From Hyaloraphidium curvatum (lineage: Eukaryota; Monoblepharomycota; Hyaloraphidiomycetes; Hyaloraphidiales; Hyaloraphidiaceae), in contig JAIVFI010000021.1 of NCBI GenBank assembly GCA_025558095.1, forward strand, positions 1 through 64,000: DNA of 64,000 nucleotides, in the 5' to 3' direction. Under the pieces are notes generated by a model. That model ran no database searches. It was not told the DNA's origin and saw nothing but the letters and a program-made list of their open reading frames with translations. Position numbers and translations under genes: made by a program. Shown here in pieces: positions 51,791-60,405 of the stretch (position 1 is the first letter of the stretch; each line of letters starts with the position of its first letter).

Positions 51791-52896
51791 CTAGGCTGAA
51801 GCCGGATCGACTGCATCCGGACCGAGCCTTCCCCTCTCGAGCCAAGCAGCGCACGCCGGCTCGAGCTCCGAATCCACCATGTCGCGGTACCTCTCCAGGT
51901 CGGCCTCGCGGTAGGTCCCCCTCCAGCGCCCGACGCCGCTCCTGTTGAAGAACGTGTCCGCGCCGCCTCGGAAGAACGCGCCGATCCCCGGGGCGATCGC
52001 CTCGCCCTCCTTCTTCATCGACTCGAACCGGGCCGCGTCCACCAGGCCCGACCAGAGCGCCCCGTCACCGACCCCGATCCCCAGGAAGCCGGCGATGCGG
52101 CGCATTTCCCCGGACAGATCGGCGCACAGGTCGGCGTAGTGCACCAGCAGCACGTTTTCCCAGCCGCGCAGCGCCCACCACGAGGCCACGAGGTTGCAGA
52201 AGGAGGTGCAGGCGTAGGTCGCGCGCGGGTGCGCGACGCCTTTGCCGTCCGCATCGAGCCAGTCGGAGAAGAACTGCGCCGGATCTTGCGCGTGCTCGCG
52301 GGGGGCCCTGTGGCCCAGCTCCTCCGACGCGGTGTCGAACATGTCGTACAGGCCCGGGGTCATGGTGCGCACGTGGTTGTGCCAGGACAGGCAGGCATCG
52401 CGGCCATCGCGGGCGACGAAGATGTACCTGTCGCCGGCGTAGAGGGGCACCCCGTCCGCGGGCGTGTGGGTCTTGATCTGGCGGCGGTGCTGCATGCCCT
52501 CCAGCTGCGCGACGGAGGCGTCCGTGAGCGAGGCGATGCCCATGTCGATCCACGGCCCCGAGATGGGCTTGGGAGCGGGGTCCTTGAGCAGGAGGAGATC
52601 CACGATGCGCTGCATCCAGGTGGTGCCGGATTTGGGGTAGGTGGCCACGACGATGTCGCCGTCGCGGGGGACGTAGCGCTCCCACGCCCGGGAGTCGGTG
52701 AACCAACACCTGTACACGCGGAGTGCCGGTCGGACCTGCGATGCCAAGGGACGGGGAAGCGTGAGGTGTCACATGGGGGCGTTTGGGCCCGGGCACCCAC
52801 GAGACCGACGGCCGCCGAGCCGCGTGGAGCGCCTTCGGTCTCCCTGCCGACTATGGCTCCTTCCGCCTTGGCACTGGTCGCGCGCTCGATGTCCAT
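51791..52896 (-). CDS. cytosolic-type sulfotransferase
   Basis: Exons 52896-52801 and 52735-51791 (65-nt intron, phase 0) give 346 residues. The 5'-phosphosulfate loop is VVATYPKSGTTWMQRIVDLL. Other family marks are QIKTHTPADGVPLYAG and YIFVARDGRDACLSWHNHVR (3'-phosphate Arg/Ser region, catalytic His nearby). Further on are LLVHYADLCADLSGEMRRIA and a C-terminal NRSGVGRWRGTYREADLERY, matching the GxxGxWKxxF PAPS-binding element with an Arg substitution. These define a PAPS-dependent sulfotransferase of the SULT type. Acceptor unknown. The long exon frame alone begins with TTG; the upstream exon supplies an ATG (MDIERATSAKAEG). Confidence 0.9.
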
Positions 52897-53117
52897 GCTG
52901 TCTTTCAGGCCCTGAATTGCTGTATAGACAAGCGGGGTTCGAGAGAAGCGAGAGTCTAGCAAGTGATGAAGCCTCGGGTGAGTCGGTGGGCGATTCGATG
53001 TCCCCGATACAACTCATTTGTGGCAAGTGCATTTAGATATTTAAGATGTCCGGTCCGACCCGCGAGTGTTCGGTGACCAACGTTCACACCAGGTGCCCCA
53101 ACCGGATGCAAGCTCCC

Positions 53118-54647
53118 CTACGCCCTCCTCCGCATCCTCACCACCACCTCCCGATCCGGCGCCGTCACCAGCCCGTACTCCTTCCCCACCTCCCCCGCCT
53201 CCTCCAGCACGAACGCGTCCACGACCGCAGCCAGCACCGCGGCGGCCTCGGCGCGGGCGTACCGCGCGCCGGGGCACACGCGCCCGCCGGCGAAACCAAA
53301 GGGGGAGAATGCCGCCGGCGGGTGCTGCGCGGGGCCGAGGAACCGCCCCGGGTCGAACCTCCCGGGGTCGGGGAACGAGGTGGGGGAGTGCAGGGCGAGG
53401 CCGAGGGGTTGGACGATGGGTGTGCCCGCGGGGATGGTGTACGGCCCCACGGTGATGGGCGAGCGGGAGACGCGGGCGGCAAAGGGCGCGAGCGCGGACC
53501 AGCGCAGGGTCTCGTCGATGGTTGCGGAGAGGCGGGGGAGGGCGAGCAAGGCGTCGATGGGGATGCCGGGGCCGCCTGCGGCGCGGATGTCGGCGGCGAG
53601 GGCCGACTGCGCTTCGGCGTGGCGGGCGAGGAGGTAGAATGCCCAGATGAGGAGGTTGGCGCTGGTGTGAAACCCTCCGACCAGCATCGTAACCACATCG
53701 CCGACGCATGTTTCGCGGTCCAGACCGGCCTTGCGCAGCAGCGATGGGAAGCTAGCGTCCTTGTCCGCAGCCGTGGTGACCACGTCGCCAACGCGGGTTC
53801 CGCGGTCTGGCTTTGCCTTGCTGGCGTCTTCGTCCACGGAAGCCGAGTCCAGAAACCCCTCCGCGTGGGAACGCAGCGTGGCCAGCGCTTTCTCGTGGGC
53901 GCGCGTCCGGGGGTCGTCCGGGCCGGGCACGTCTCCCCCCAGGCGGAGCCGCATTTCGTCCCAGCACACGCCGTAGGCTTTCGCAATATCATCGACCTGC
54001 TCCGGCGACGGCAGGGTGCCGAACGCGGCGGTGCAGATGGATTCCAGGGCGGCGCGGTCGCAGTGCTCCTTGATCGCCACCTCGGCCGGCGCGGGATCGG
54101 CCGCGTCGACCGCTTCCTCAAAGCGCGCCACCATCGAGCCCGCGATCACCCGCATGGTGGGGAAGTGCGCCGCGACGGCGGCGTGCGACAGCGGGGGGTC
54201 GAACGTCTCCTTGCGCCTGCGCTTGCCCTCGGCGCCGTTGGCGTACTGGATCGAGCCGCGGCCGATCATGTCCTCGAACAGCGCAAAGAGCAGCGGCGGG
54301 CGGTCGAAGAGGCCCGCGATCTTTTTCCAGTCGCGCGGGTCGGCGAGCGACGCGACGTCCTGGCGGCCGAACGCGAATCGCGCGACGGAGCCGTGCGCGG
54401 CGTGCAGCTTCTCGAGATACTCGTGCAGCGAGCCCGCCGCGGCCATGTCGGGCAGGTTGCCGAGCGACGCGTCCTTTCGCTTCGGGCCGGGGATGGCGGG
54501 AGACGCGGGGGCCACGCCCACCAACAGCGCGCCGAGCGCCGCCGCCGCGATGAGTACCAGCGCCGAGAGTAGGATGGCTGTAAGAGGCACCGCGTCGGCG
54601 AGGAGGTCCGCGAGTCCCATCGTCGCGAGGAGGTCGGCAAGTCCCAT
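53118..54647 (-). CDS. cytochrome P450 monooxygenase
   Basis: Intronless, 509 residues from ATG 54647. N-terminal membrane anchor: AVPLTAILLSALVLIAAAAL. I-helix oxygen-binding motif: MLVGGFHTSANLLIWAFYLL. K-helix ExxR: ATIDETLRWSALAPF. PERF-like: FDPGRFLGPAQ. Heme loop: FSPFGFAGGRVCPGARYARA, with the axial Cys. This set is complete, so an active ER-bound P450 is expected; clan and substrate are unclear. Two oddities. The first residues are duplicated (MGLADLLATMGLADLLA, a 30-bp repeat). A 29-residue segment before the I-helix also looks tandemly duplicated (VGDVVTTAADK and VGDVVTMLVGG). Confidence 0.92.
   Translation of the reverse strand: MGLADLLATMGLADLLADAVPLTAILLSALVLIAAAALGALLVGVAPASPAIPGPKRKDASLGNLPDMAAAGSLHEYLEKLHAAHGSVARFAFGRQDVASLADPRDWKKIAGLFDRPPLLFALFEDMIGRGSIQYANGAEGKRRRKETFDPPLSHAAVAAHFPTMRVIAGSMVARFEEAVDAADPAPAEVAIKEHCDRAALESICTAAFGTLPSPEQVDDIAKAYGVCWDEMRLRLGGDVPGPDDPRTRAHEKALATLRSHAEGFLDSASVDEDASKAKPDRGTRVGDVVTTAADKDASFPSLLRKAGLDRETCVGDVVTMLVGGFHTSANLLIWAFYLLARHAEAQSALAADIRAAGGPGIPIDALLALPRLSATIDETLRWSALAPFAARVSRSPITVGPYTIPAGTPIVQPLGLALHSPTSFPDPGRFDPGRFLGPAQHPPAAFSPFGFAGGRVCPGARYARAEAAAVLAAVVDAFVLEEAGEVGKEYGLVTAPDREVVVRMRRRA
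53692..53807 (-). repeat. degenerate 87-bp-period duplication inside P450 gene
   Basis: The 29-bp blocks 53692-53720 and 53779-53807 match at 24 of 29 positions, offset by exactly 87 bp (29 codons). They encode DRETCVGDVVTM and DRGTRVGDVVTT. Flanking KAGL and KAKP are also alike, suggesting an old tandem duplication. Confidence 0.7.
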
Positions 54648-55061
54648 CTCTGTGGAGTCGCGGGAGACAGAAGTCTGATTGGCACACCAGCTGTGGACAA
54701 CCGAGCGATCCTTGTAAATCGCGGTCTATCTCGTGTTAATCCGTGTCTGATTAGTCGTGGTGCTTGGATTCGTCGTTTGGGATGGGAAATGGTTTGCGTG
54801 GGCCGCTGGATGCTTCGACCCGCATGACCGCCTCGGGCGACGATGTGGGAAAGGCGGCCAAGGTTGGCTCCGCAACGTCTTCTTCGTCGCTACTGACAGG
54901 TGAAGAAAATCGAGAGGGGGTGGTTGGGTTGGATTTCGAACGCCGAGCTGCAGTCAAGTCATAGCCTTGACGCGGCCGCGATCTCGAGCGATCGACGCAC
55001 CGCCTGCGCGGACAGCTCCCCTCCAAACTGAGGCGCGAAACACCCGCCGGCCGTTGTGAAA
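54648..55061. other. intergenic; weak minus-strand coding-like frame
   Basis: 414 bp upstream of the P450. A minus-strand frame (54751-54960) contains TTPSRFSSPVSSDEEDV, which looks more like protein than chance, but it has no start, partner exon or known motif. Not annotated as a gene. Confidence 0.35.
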
Positions 55062-55688
55062 ATGGACGGAGCTCCTGGCGTAGGCAGCCTCCGCGTCCTC
55101 CCCGGCCGCGCCGACCCCCGTCTTCCCCCGAAGGTTCCGAAAACTCCCACCGACCGCGCCCCGTCCCCCAGCCGTGGCAGCCAGGGAACCGCAACGATCT
55201 CGGGCACCGACGGCTCGTCCCCGGCGGCCGCGCGCGGAAAGCACCAAACCGCGCGCGCCGATCCCGCCGAGGAGCTCCGGAAGTTCAGGGCCATGACGGG
55301 GCGGCTGCGCCCCGAGGACGCGGACGCGGAGGAGCAGAAGGAGATCGAGGGGAAGATGAGGAGCCCGCGCGGGAAGGGGGCGGTCGGCGGGGAGGGCGGA
55401 GCGAAGGGGGGCGGGGATCCCCGCGGGGCGATCGCCGCCGCCCAAACCAAGCAGGGGGAGAAGGGCTCCGGCAGCGGCACGGAAGAGGAAAACGCTCACT
55501 TCGAGGTGCTGCCCGAGGAGAAGGAAGCCGTGAAGGTGCTCCACGCCGCGCTGGGCCTGCTGAACCTCGGATCAGGGGCAAACGAAGCAAAGGAGGCGCC
55601 GAAGATTGTGGAGCAGGACTCGGCGGGCACGCTGGACGCGGAGATCGCGTCGTTGGGGGGGCCGGAGGGGAGGGAGGCGCGCGAATGA
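55062..55688 (+). CDS. hypothetical disordered protein
   Basis: Open frame of 208 residues from ATG 55062. Composition is hydrophilic and low-complexity. A more ordered part reads ADPAEELRKFRAMTGRLRPE, then DADAEEQKEIEGKMRS. A second possible helix near the end is LPEEKEAVKVLHAALGLLNL. No known domain. The minus strand of the same region also carries open frames, but the plus-strand frame has the better amino-acid balance (acidic/basic mix, helix-like spacing). Real but uncharacterised gene is likely rather than certain. Confidence 0.4.
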   Translation: MDGAPGVGSLRVLPGRADPRLPPKVPKTPTDRAPSPSRGSQGTATISGTDGSSPAAARGKHQTARADPAEELRKFRAMTGRLRPEDADAEEQKEIEGKMRSPRGKGAVGGEGGAKGGGDPRGAIAAAQTKQGEKGSGSGTEEENAHFEVLPEEKEAVKVLHAALGLLNLGSGANEAKEAPKIVEQDSAGTLDAEIASLGGPEGREARE

Positions 55689-55929
55689 TCCGGTCGGGGC
55701 AAGGAGTCGCGCTGGTCCTGTCGGTGTTGTCGGTTGTGAAAGAGATAGCAGCAATAGCAAAGAGTTAGGGAGAACAAAGTGGCCGAGGCAGTGGCAGAAC
55801 AAAGAGGCATCCTTCAATTCAACGAAACAGAACGACACTTAGCAACTTGGCCGCGGCAGATCAGCGAACCACTCCCGAGTCCGGCTCGGCTTCCCGAAAG
55901 GCACGCGCACCATCTTTCCGGCGCCCCGA

Positions 55930-56916
55930 TCATGCCGTCGCGTACCCGTCCCTCTCCCACATCCTCCCGGTTTTCAGCCTCCTGTTCTCGGCCTCCAGCT
56001 CCCTCGTCCGCTTCTCCAGCGCCTCCATCTTCTCCCTCTTCTTGCCGCGCGCCCGGCGCGAGTACTCGCTGGCCTGCTTGCGGCGCAGCAGCACGTTCTC
56101 GACGCACCGCGCGAGCTCGTCCGGGCCCAGCAGCAGCGACGAGCGGCCGAAGAGGGTCAGCGCGGTCGACTCGAGGATGTGCGGGGGAATGTCGTCCGGC
56201 GACTTTTGCGCGCCCCTTCGGCGGCGCGGGGGTGTGGTGGTCCCCGGGCGCGGCGGGGGCGAGTCGCGGGGGCGGCGCCGCTTCGGGGTGGGCGCGTCCG
56301 CACTGACGGCGCTGTCCGAGGGGGTGGGTAGCGAAATGGGCAGGAGGCTCGGGGTGCCGAGCAGGCTGAGGCTGCTGGAGGTGTGGTCCATGGCGAATAT
56401 GTCGTCCGCCGGGTCGGTGAAGAAGGGCAGGCTCGGCAGCGGGGCGTTGGGGTTGGCGAGCAGCTGGAACGCGCCAATGTCCGGGGCGGGCGGCATGGCG
56501 GGCATGGCGGCCAGCGGACCCGGGCTGCCGATCGGCAAGCCGCCCTGGAGAGGCGTCACGTAGACGATGTCGCGCGGCAGGGGCTGCGCGAGGGCCTGCG
56601 CGAGCGGCGCCGGCGTCCCCGGCAGCGGCGGCGAGTTGACGAGCAGCTGCGGGCCGGCGAGCACCCAGCCAGGCGGCAGTGCGGGCAGCGCGAGCGGCGC
56701 AACGGCGGCGTGCGGCAACAGCGGTGACAGCGGCGTCGGCACGCGCCACAGGCCGGCCGGCAGCCCCGGCGGCGCGTCCGCGAAGGCGAGCGGGAACGGC
56801 AGCGGGCGCGGCGCGGCCAGCGACGGCGACGGCGGCACGGTCGACATCGGCCCGGATGAGCGCCGCCGCGGCGGCCGCGGCGGCCGCGGCGAGGCGGAAG
56901 GGGGCCGGCCCTCCAT
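55930..56916 (-). CDS. bZIP transcription factor (paralogue 2)
   Basis: Intronless, 328 residues from ATG 56916. Pro/Leu-rich N-terminal half, then a nuclear-signal-like TPKRRRPRDSPPPRP and PPRRRRGAQKSPDDIPPHIL. The segment ALTLFGRSSLLLGPDELARC and VENVLLRRKQ matches paralogue 1, as does the basic region ASEYSRRARGKKREKMEALE and the zipper KRTRELEAENRRLKTG. The tail WERDGYATA mirrors WKEDGYATD. Compared with paralogue 1 the zipper is shorter by a few residues. Likely nuclear DNA-binding homo- or heterodimer; the two paralogues lie 5.7 kb apart in opposite orientation. Confidence 0.85.
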   Translation of the reverse strand: MEGRPPSASPRPPRPPRRRSSGPMSTVPPSPSLAAPRPLPFPLAFADAPPGLPAGLWRVPTPLSPLLPHAAVAPLALPALPPGWVLAGPQLLVNSPPLPGTPAPLAQALAQPLPRDIVYVTPLQGGLPIGSPGPLAAMPAMPPAPDIGAFQLLANPNAPLPSLPFFTDPADDIFAMDHTSSSLSLLGTPSLLPISLPTPSDSAVSADAPTPKRRRPRDSPPPRPGTTTPPRRRRGAQKSPDDIPPHILESTALTLFGRSSLLLGPDELARCVENVLLRRKQASEYSRRARGKKREKMEALEKRTRELEAENRRLKTGRMWERDGYATA

Positions 56917-57987
56917 GCAGTGGCGACACCGACTCGAATGCCCGATCGGCGAGATAGGCGCCCTCAGTTCGCGCAGCGCCGCCGAAACGGTGTGCCGACG
57001 CGTCCAGTCCGTCCGGCCGGCGGGAGCGGCCCCGGCCAGCGCGGGAGGGCCGTGTTTGCAGATAGTCCGGTCCCCGACGGTGATTAGGTGACGAAACCTG
57101 GCAATTGGTCTCGAACCACGTCCTTGCGGTTACCGCCGCCGCACGGCCACACGCCCGGCGCACCGTCCCCCGCACGGCCGCCTCGCCGAGTCCCGACGCG
57201 TCCAAAGAGGTGTTAATGCGCTGCTCCGCGTCGCCGTACGTGCACGCCCGGGGGGATGCCGCAGAGTTTGCGCCCTGGAATTTGGTCAGCGTTCCAGCCC
57301 GGCCGGTCTGCGACCGCCGCCCGACCGCTTCAAGCCGCCGGCACGCGCATCGTGCCGCCCTCGGCCGACGATCGAGATCCTGCTGACCCGCCCGGTAGCC
57401 ACTCGGAACCGCTTAAACCGTCCGGATCGTCGACTCCACGAACACCCCCGCCTTGCCGACCCGCACCCGCCGGCGGTCCGGAACCGCAACTCAAGGTCCG
57501 ATATCGGATTGTGCGCGCCCCAGCCGCAGTCCTCAACCGATCCGTCTCCGCAGCAGGGTCCGCAAGGATCGCCGGCGATGTTCCGCACCCCGCGGCCCCG
57601 TTCGGGCGCTGTCCGGCCGGTCTGAGAGTCGCTGTCCTTGCGCTCACCTTGCGCTCCGTGGTTCCCGTGTCCCGCCCCGCATCGCCGCTCGGGGGTTTCT
57701 TCGACATTGCTCATCGCACCAGCCGCCGGCCGGTGGCAACCTGGGGCGCGTGCCCCGAAAGCCGGTCGATCGCGCTGGGTCCCGCCGGCGGACTGAGGCG
57801 TCCGAACGCGGCACGGAGCCGGCCGGTCCGTTCGGCGCGGCCGGACCGGCCAGTCGGCCAGTGGTCGGGCACGGGTGGCCGATCCTCCGGAACCCCACAC
57901 CCGCCTCCACATGTCTTTCTCCTCGATGCTCCTGACCGTCGTTTCCGTGACTGACGTAGGTCAGGCGCACCAATCCGACCCGCAGCC
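56917..57987. other. intergenic, no gene recognised
   Basis: About 1.1 kb between the bZIP start and the F-box gene 3' end (both minus strand). Open frames on both strands are GC-driven and without motif. Confidence 0.5.
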
Positions 57988-59012
57988 TCAGCTCGCGCTC
58001 GATCCTGCCGAGGCCCTGCGCGGTATGCCGAAGAAGCAGCCGTTGGTGACGAGCTTCCGGGCGTGCGGCACGGCGGTGCAGAGGAGCTGGGTGGGGAAAA
58101 CATCCACATCGAGGCGTTCAATTCCCCGCTGCGCCGCGCAGAAGCCGGGCCACCACTCCGGCTCCTTCGAATTGTAGTGCCAGTTGTGCAAGTGTAGACG
58201 AGGATGCAGAGCCATTGACGTAGGCATCGCGCGGACATTTACGTCGATTTCGTCGAGGAGGCCCACGAGACGAGGATGGTCCTTGGCGAGGGTCTTGAGC
58301 AGATGGTTGGAGCTTTGTCCCCACTTGAAGCGAATAGAGCGCAGTTTCGGACACTCTTCGAGCCCCCGCAGAACGTCGTGCGACATTCCGTCCCACAGGT
58401 CCGTGAAATAGAGCTCCTCCGAGGTGGCCGGAAACGCGCTGTGCTGCAGCAGGGACCGTGCCCGCGATCCCTCGGGGAGAGCGGCGAGGGCCTTCAGATT
58501 CGGGAGGTTTCCGACGAGTCCCATGTGCGCGAAAACATTCTCGTCGCCTTTAAGCCAGATCTTCTCGACGTTGCGGGGAGATTCGAGACACTCCCGGATC
58601 TGGTGGGAAAGGAGACGCGCCCCGGGATCCGGATGGCGGCAACTAAAGCGCAAGCCGAACACGAGCTCGCGGATCATGCCCGAGAGGTCCGGATTCCCCA
58701 GGACCCGGCGGAAAAGGAGGAAGCGCGGCGCGTCGAACCCGCCGACTTCGGCGGAACGCTGGAGGAGCGGTATGGCCGCGCCGTAGAGACTCCCGCGCAG
58801 CGAGCAAGTATCGCCCTGCCAAAGTACCCGCGCCCGACGTAGAGAAGGACCTCGGTCCACAGTTCGGGGGGGAGCCGCGGCGCCTCCCGCGCGTTGGAGT
58901 TGGCGGTGGGAACCGCGGCGCCCCCGAGTCCAGTGCCCGCCGGCTCCACCGTTTCAAAGCTCGCGGGTAGAAACTCCGGTTGTGGACGAGAGCGGCGGGG
59001 GTCGCGCTCCAT
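57988..59012 (-). pseudogene. F-box/LRR gene with apparent one-base frameshift
   Basis: From ATG 59012 the frame encodes a typical F-box start, APRLPPELWTEVLLYVGRGY then FGRAILA. At about 58800 the homologous continuation switches frame: CSLRGSLYGAAIPLLQRSAE, then DAPRFLLFRRVLGNPDLSGM and IRELVFG. One missing base between ILA and CSL would restore a single frame. The rest is an intact leucine-rich segment (NVEKIWLKGDENVFAHMG, LPNLKALAALPEGS, SEELYFTDLWDGM, CPKLRSIRFKWG, RLHLHNWHYNSKEPEW) ending at 57988. Either a recently inactivated gene or a sequence error. If intact, it would be an SCF adaptor of about 340 residues. Confidence 0.75.
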
Positions 59013-60405
59013 TGTTGGCGACCGGGGGCTGCTCGGTTACGCGGACTCGTTACTTGCGGCCGGGCGATCAGTCAGAGAAAGAGAACATCACCGAACGACT
59101 CCATTCGGATCGGACACTACTTAAAAGACCTCCTTTCGTCTTTCCCTCTCCAGGATCTTCATCATCTTTCGTCCACCCGATTTGTGCCGTAGGCGCTGGG
59201 ACGGCCGGAGTCGATGCCCAGATCGCGGACGCCTCACTGCCCTGGAGCCCCTTCAACCTCCGTCACCTGCAGTAATAACGAGCAACGGCTGCTTGCGGAT
59301 CCAACGAACGCGCCGGCTTGTGAGTGTGGCTTCGGTTTGCCACCGCTCCCAAGCTGACGGCTCGGTGAGCGGGAAGCGCAAGATGCCCCCGGAAACCGGA
59401 CCCCGTGCCGAGACGATGGATCTGAGCACTCACCGGGACGTTGCTCGCCTCTATTTGCCCACAGGCTAATTCGCCGTGCGGCCGGCCGGCTGGCTGGAGC
59501 GTAGGGCATGCCGCAGCCGATCGTGCGGCACGGACGGACGCCAAACACCGAAAGGACACTATCGCCCAACGCACGGCAACTGCGTGCCTTGCTCCCATCT
59601 TCTCCAGGCTCCGCACAGATGGCCTTACGGTGCCACCTCCCCCCCGCGCCGTTCGCGCTCGGCGCCCTGTGGGGGTTCCTCCTCGGGATGCTGCTGTTCC
59701 CCCTCGGACCCAAATGAGCGCACCGGCCCCGAGCTATGAGCCTACTCCTGATTATCGACTCGGAAACGGCCTGCCGAAAGGGCGGCTTGGGCCCCGGCGC
59801 GAGAGCGAAAGTTCGGGAGGACTGTGATGGCCGGGGCCGCGTCACGCTAGCTGGCGCTTCGGGAGAACCCCGCCATAGCGTGCCGCCCCGAGGACCATTT
59901 CGGCACGCGGTTGAAAAGGTCCCGCAGTGGAGCGAAGGTTCGTGGCGCAGGGATAGGATGCGGAAGGACAGAAAGCCGAGGGCTAGTAAAGGGGGGGAGC
60001 TGCGGCCGGTGCGCCGGTAGAGGACGGTTCGGGCGCGGAAAGCATACATCTGCAGAGAAATCAATCATCGGTGGCTACTTCATACGTCCCTTGTGTTGCA
60101 TGTCTGGGGAAAAGCTTGTTATGGTGCGCAGAGTTTCTCCGATCAGCAAAATATTCGGTGGCAAAGTCCATGACAACGATCCGCATTCAGACTCGCAGCG
60201 CCGACCACTCTATTCACGTCCAAGGAAACACGATCAGTATGAGTCTCGAAGCCGCCCCTGAATCGCGGTCAAACTTGCGCGAGTTGGCCGCGGTGGAGCC
60301 ACCGGCCGAGGGTCTGCGGAGTTGCGCCCCAAAGCGGCTTGCGGCACTGCGGCATCCCCAAACACAGCGCAGACGCGCAGATGGGGCCCCCGCCCTGCGG
60401 CGGTC
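59013..60405. other. intergenic, mostly empty
   Basis: A 1.4-kb gap between the F-box gene start and the membrane sulfotransferase-like gene, diverging. Apart from the tiny hydrophobic ORF at 59619-59717, no frame shows recognisable features. Confidence 0.45.
59619..59717 (+). pseudogene. possible relic of a signal-anchor (32 codons)
   Basis: A 32-residue frame from ATG to TGA consists of a membrane helix: APFALGALWGFLLGMLLFPL. It resembles the anchor of the gene 700 bp downstream (MPAFALGAGFGLLVAFLV). It may be the 5' remnant of a duplicate copy, or a chance hydrophobic microprotein. Too short to decide. Confidence 0.3.

Noticed and set aside
52735-52747. TTG at 52747 as start of the sulfotransferase
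   Set aside because: An upstream exon with an ATG (52896) joins in phase through a 65-nt GT-AG intron whose acceptor lies just downstream of the TTG.
54751-55545. Minus-strand frames (for example SSDEEDV region) as an alternative gene to the plus-strand hypothetical
   Set aside because: No ATG-started multi-exon model with consistent phases could be built; kept only as a note.
58650-58860. Explaining the F-box frame switch by an intron
   Set aside because: The homologous residues abut directly, leaving no room for an intron of normal size (49 nt or more); a one-base deletion fits better.
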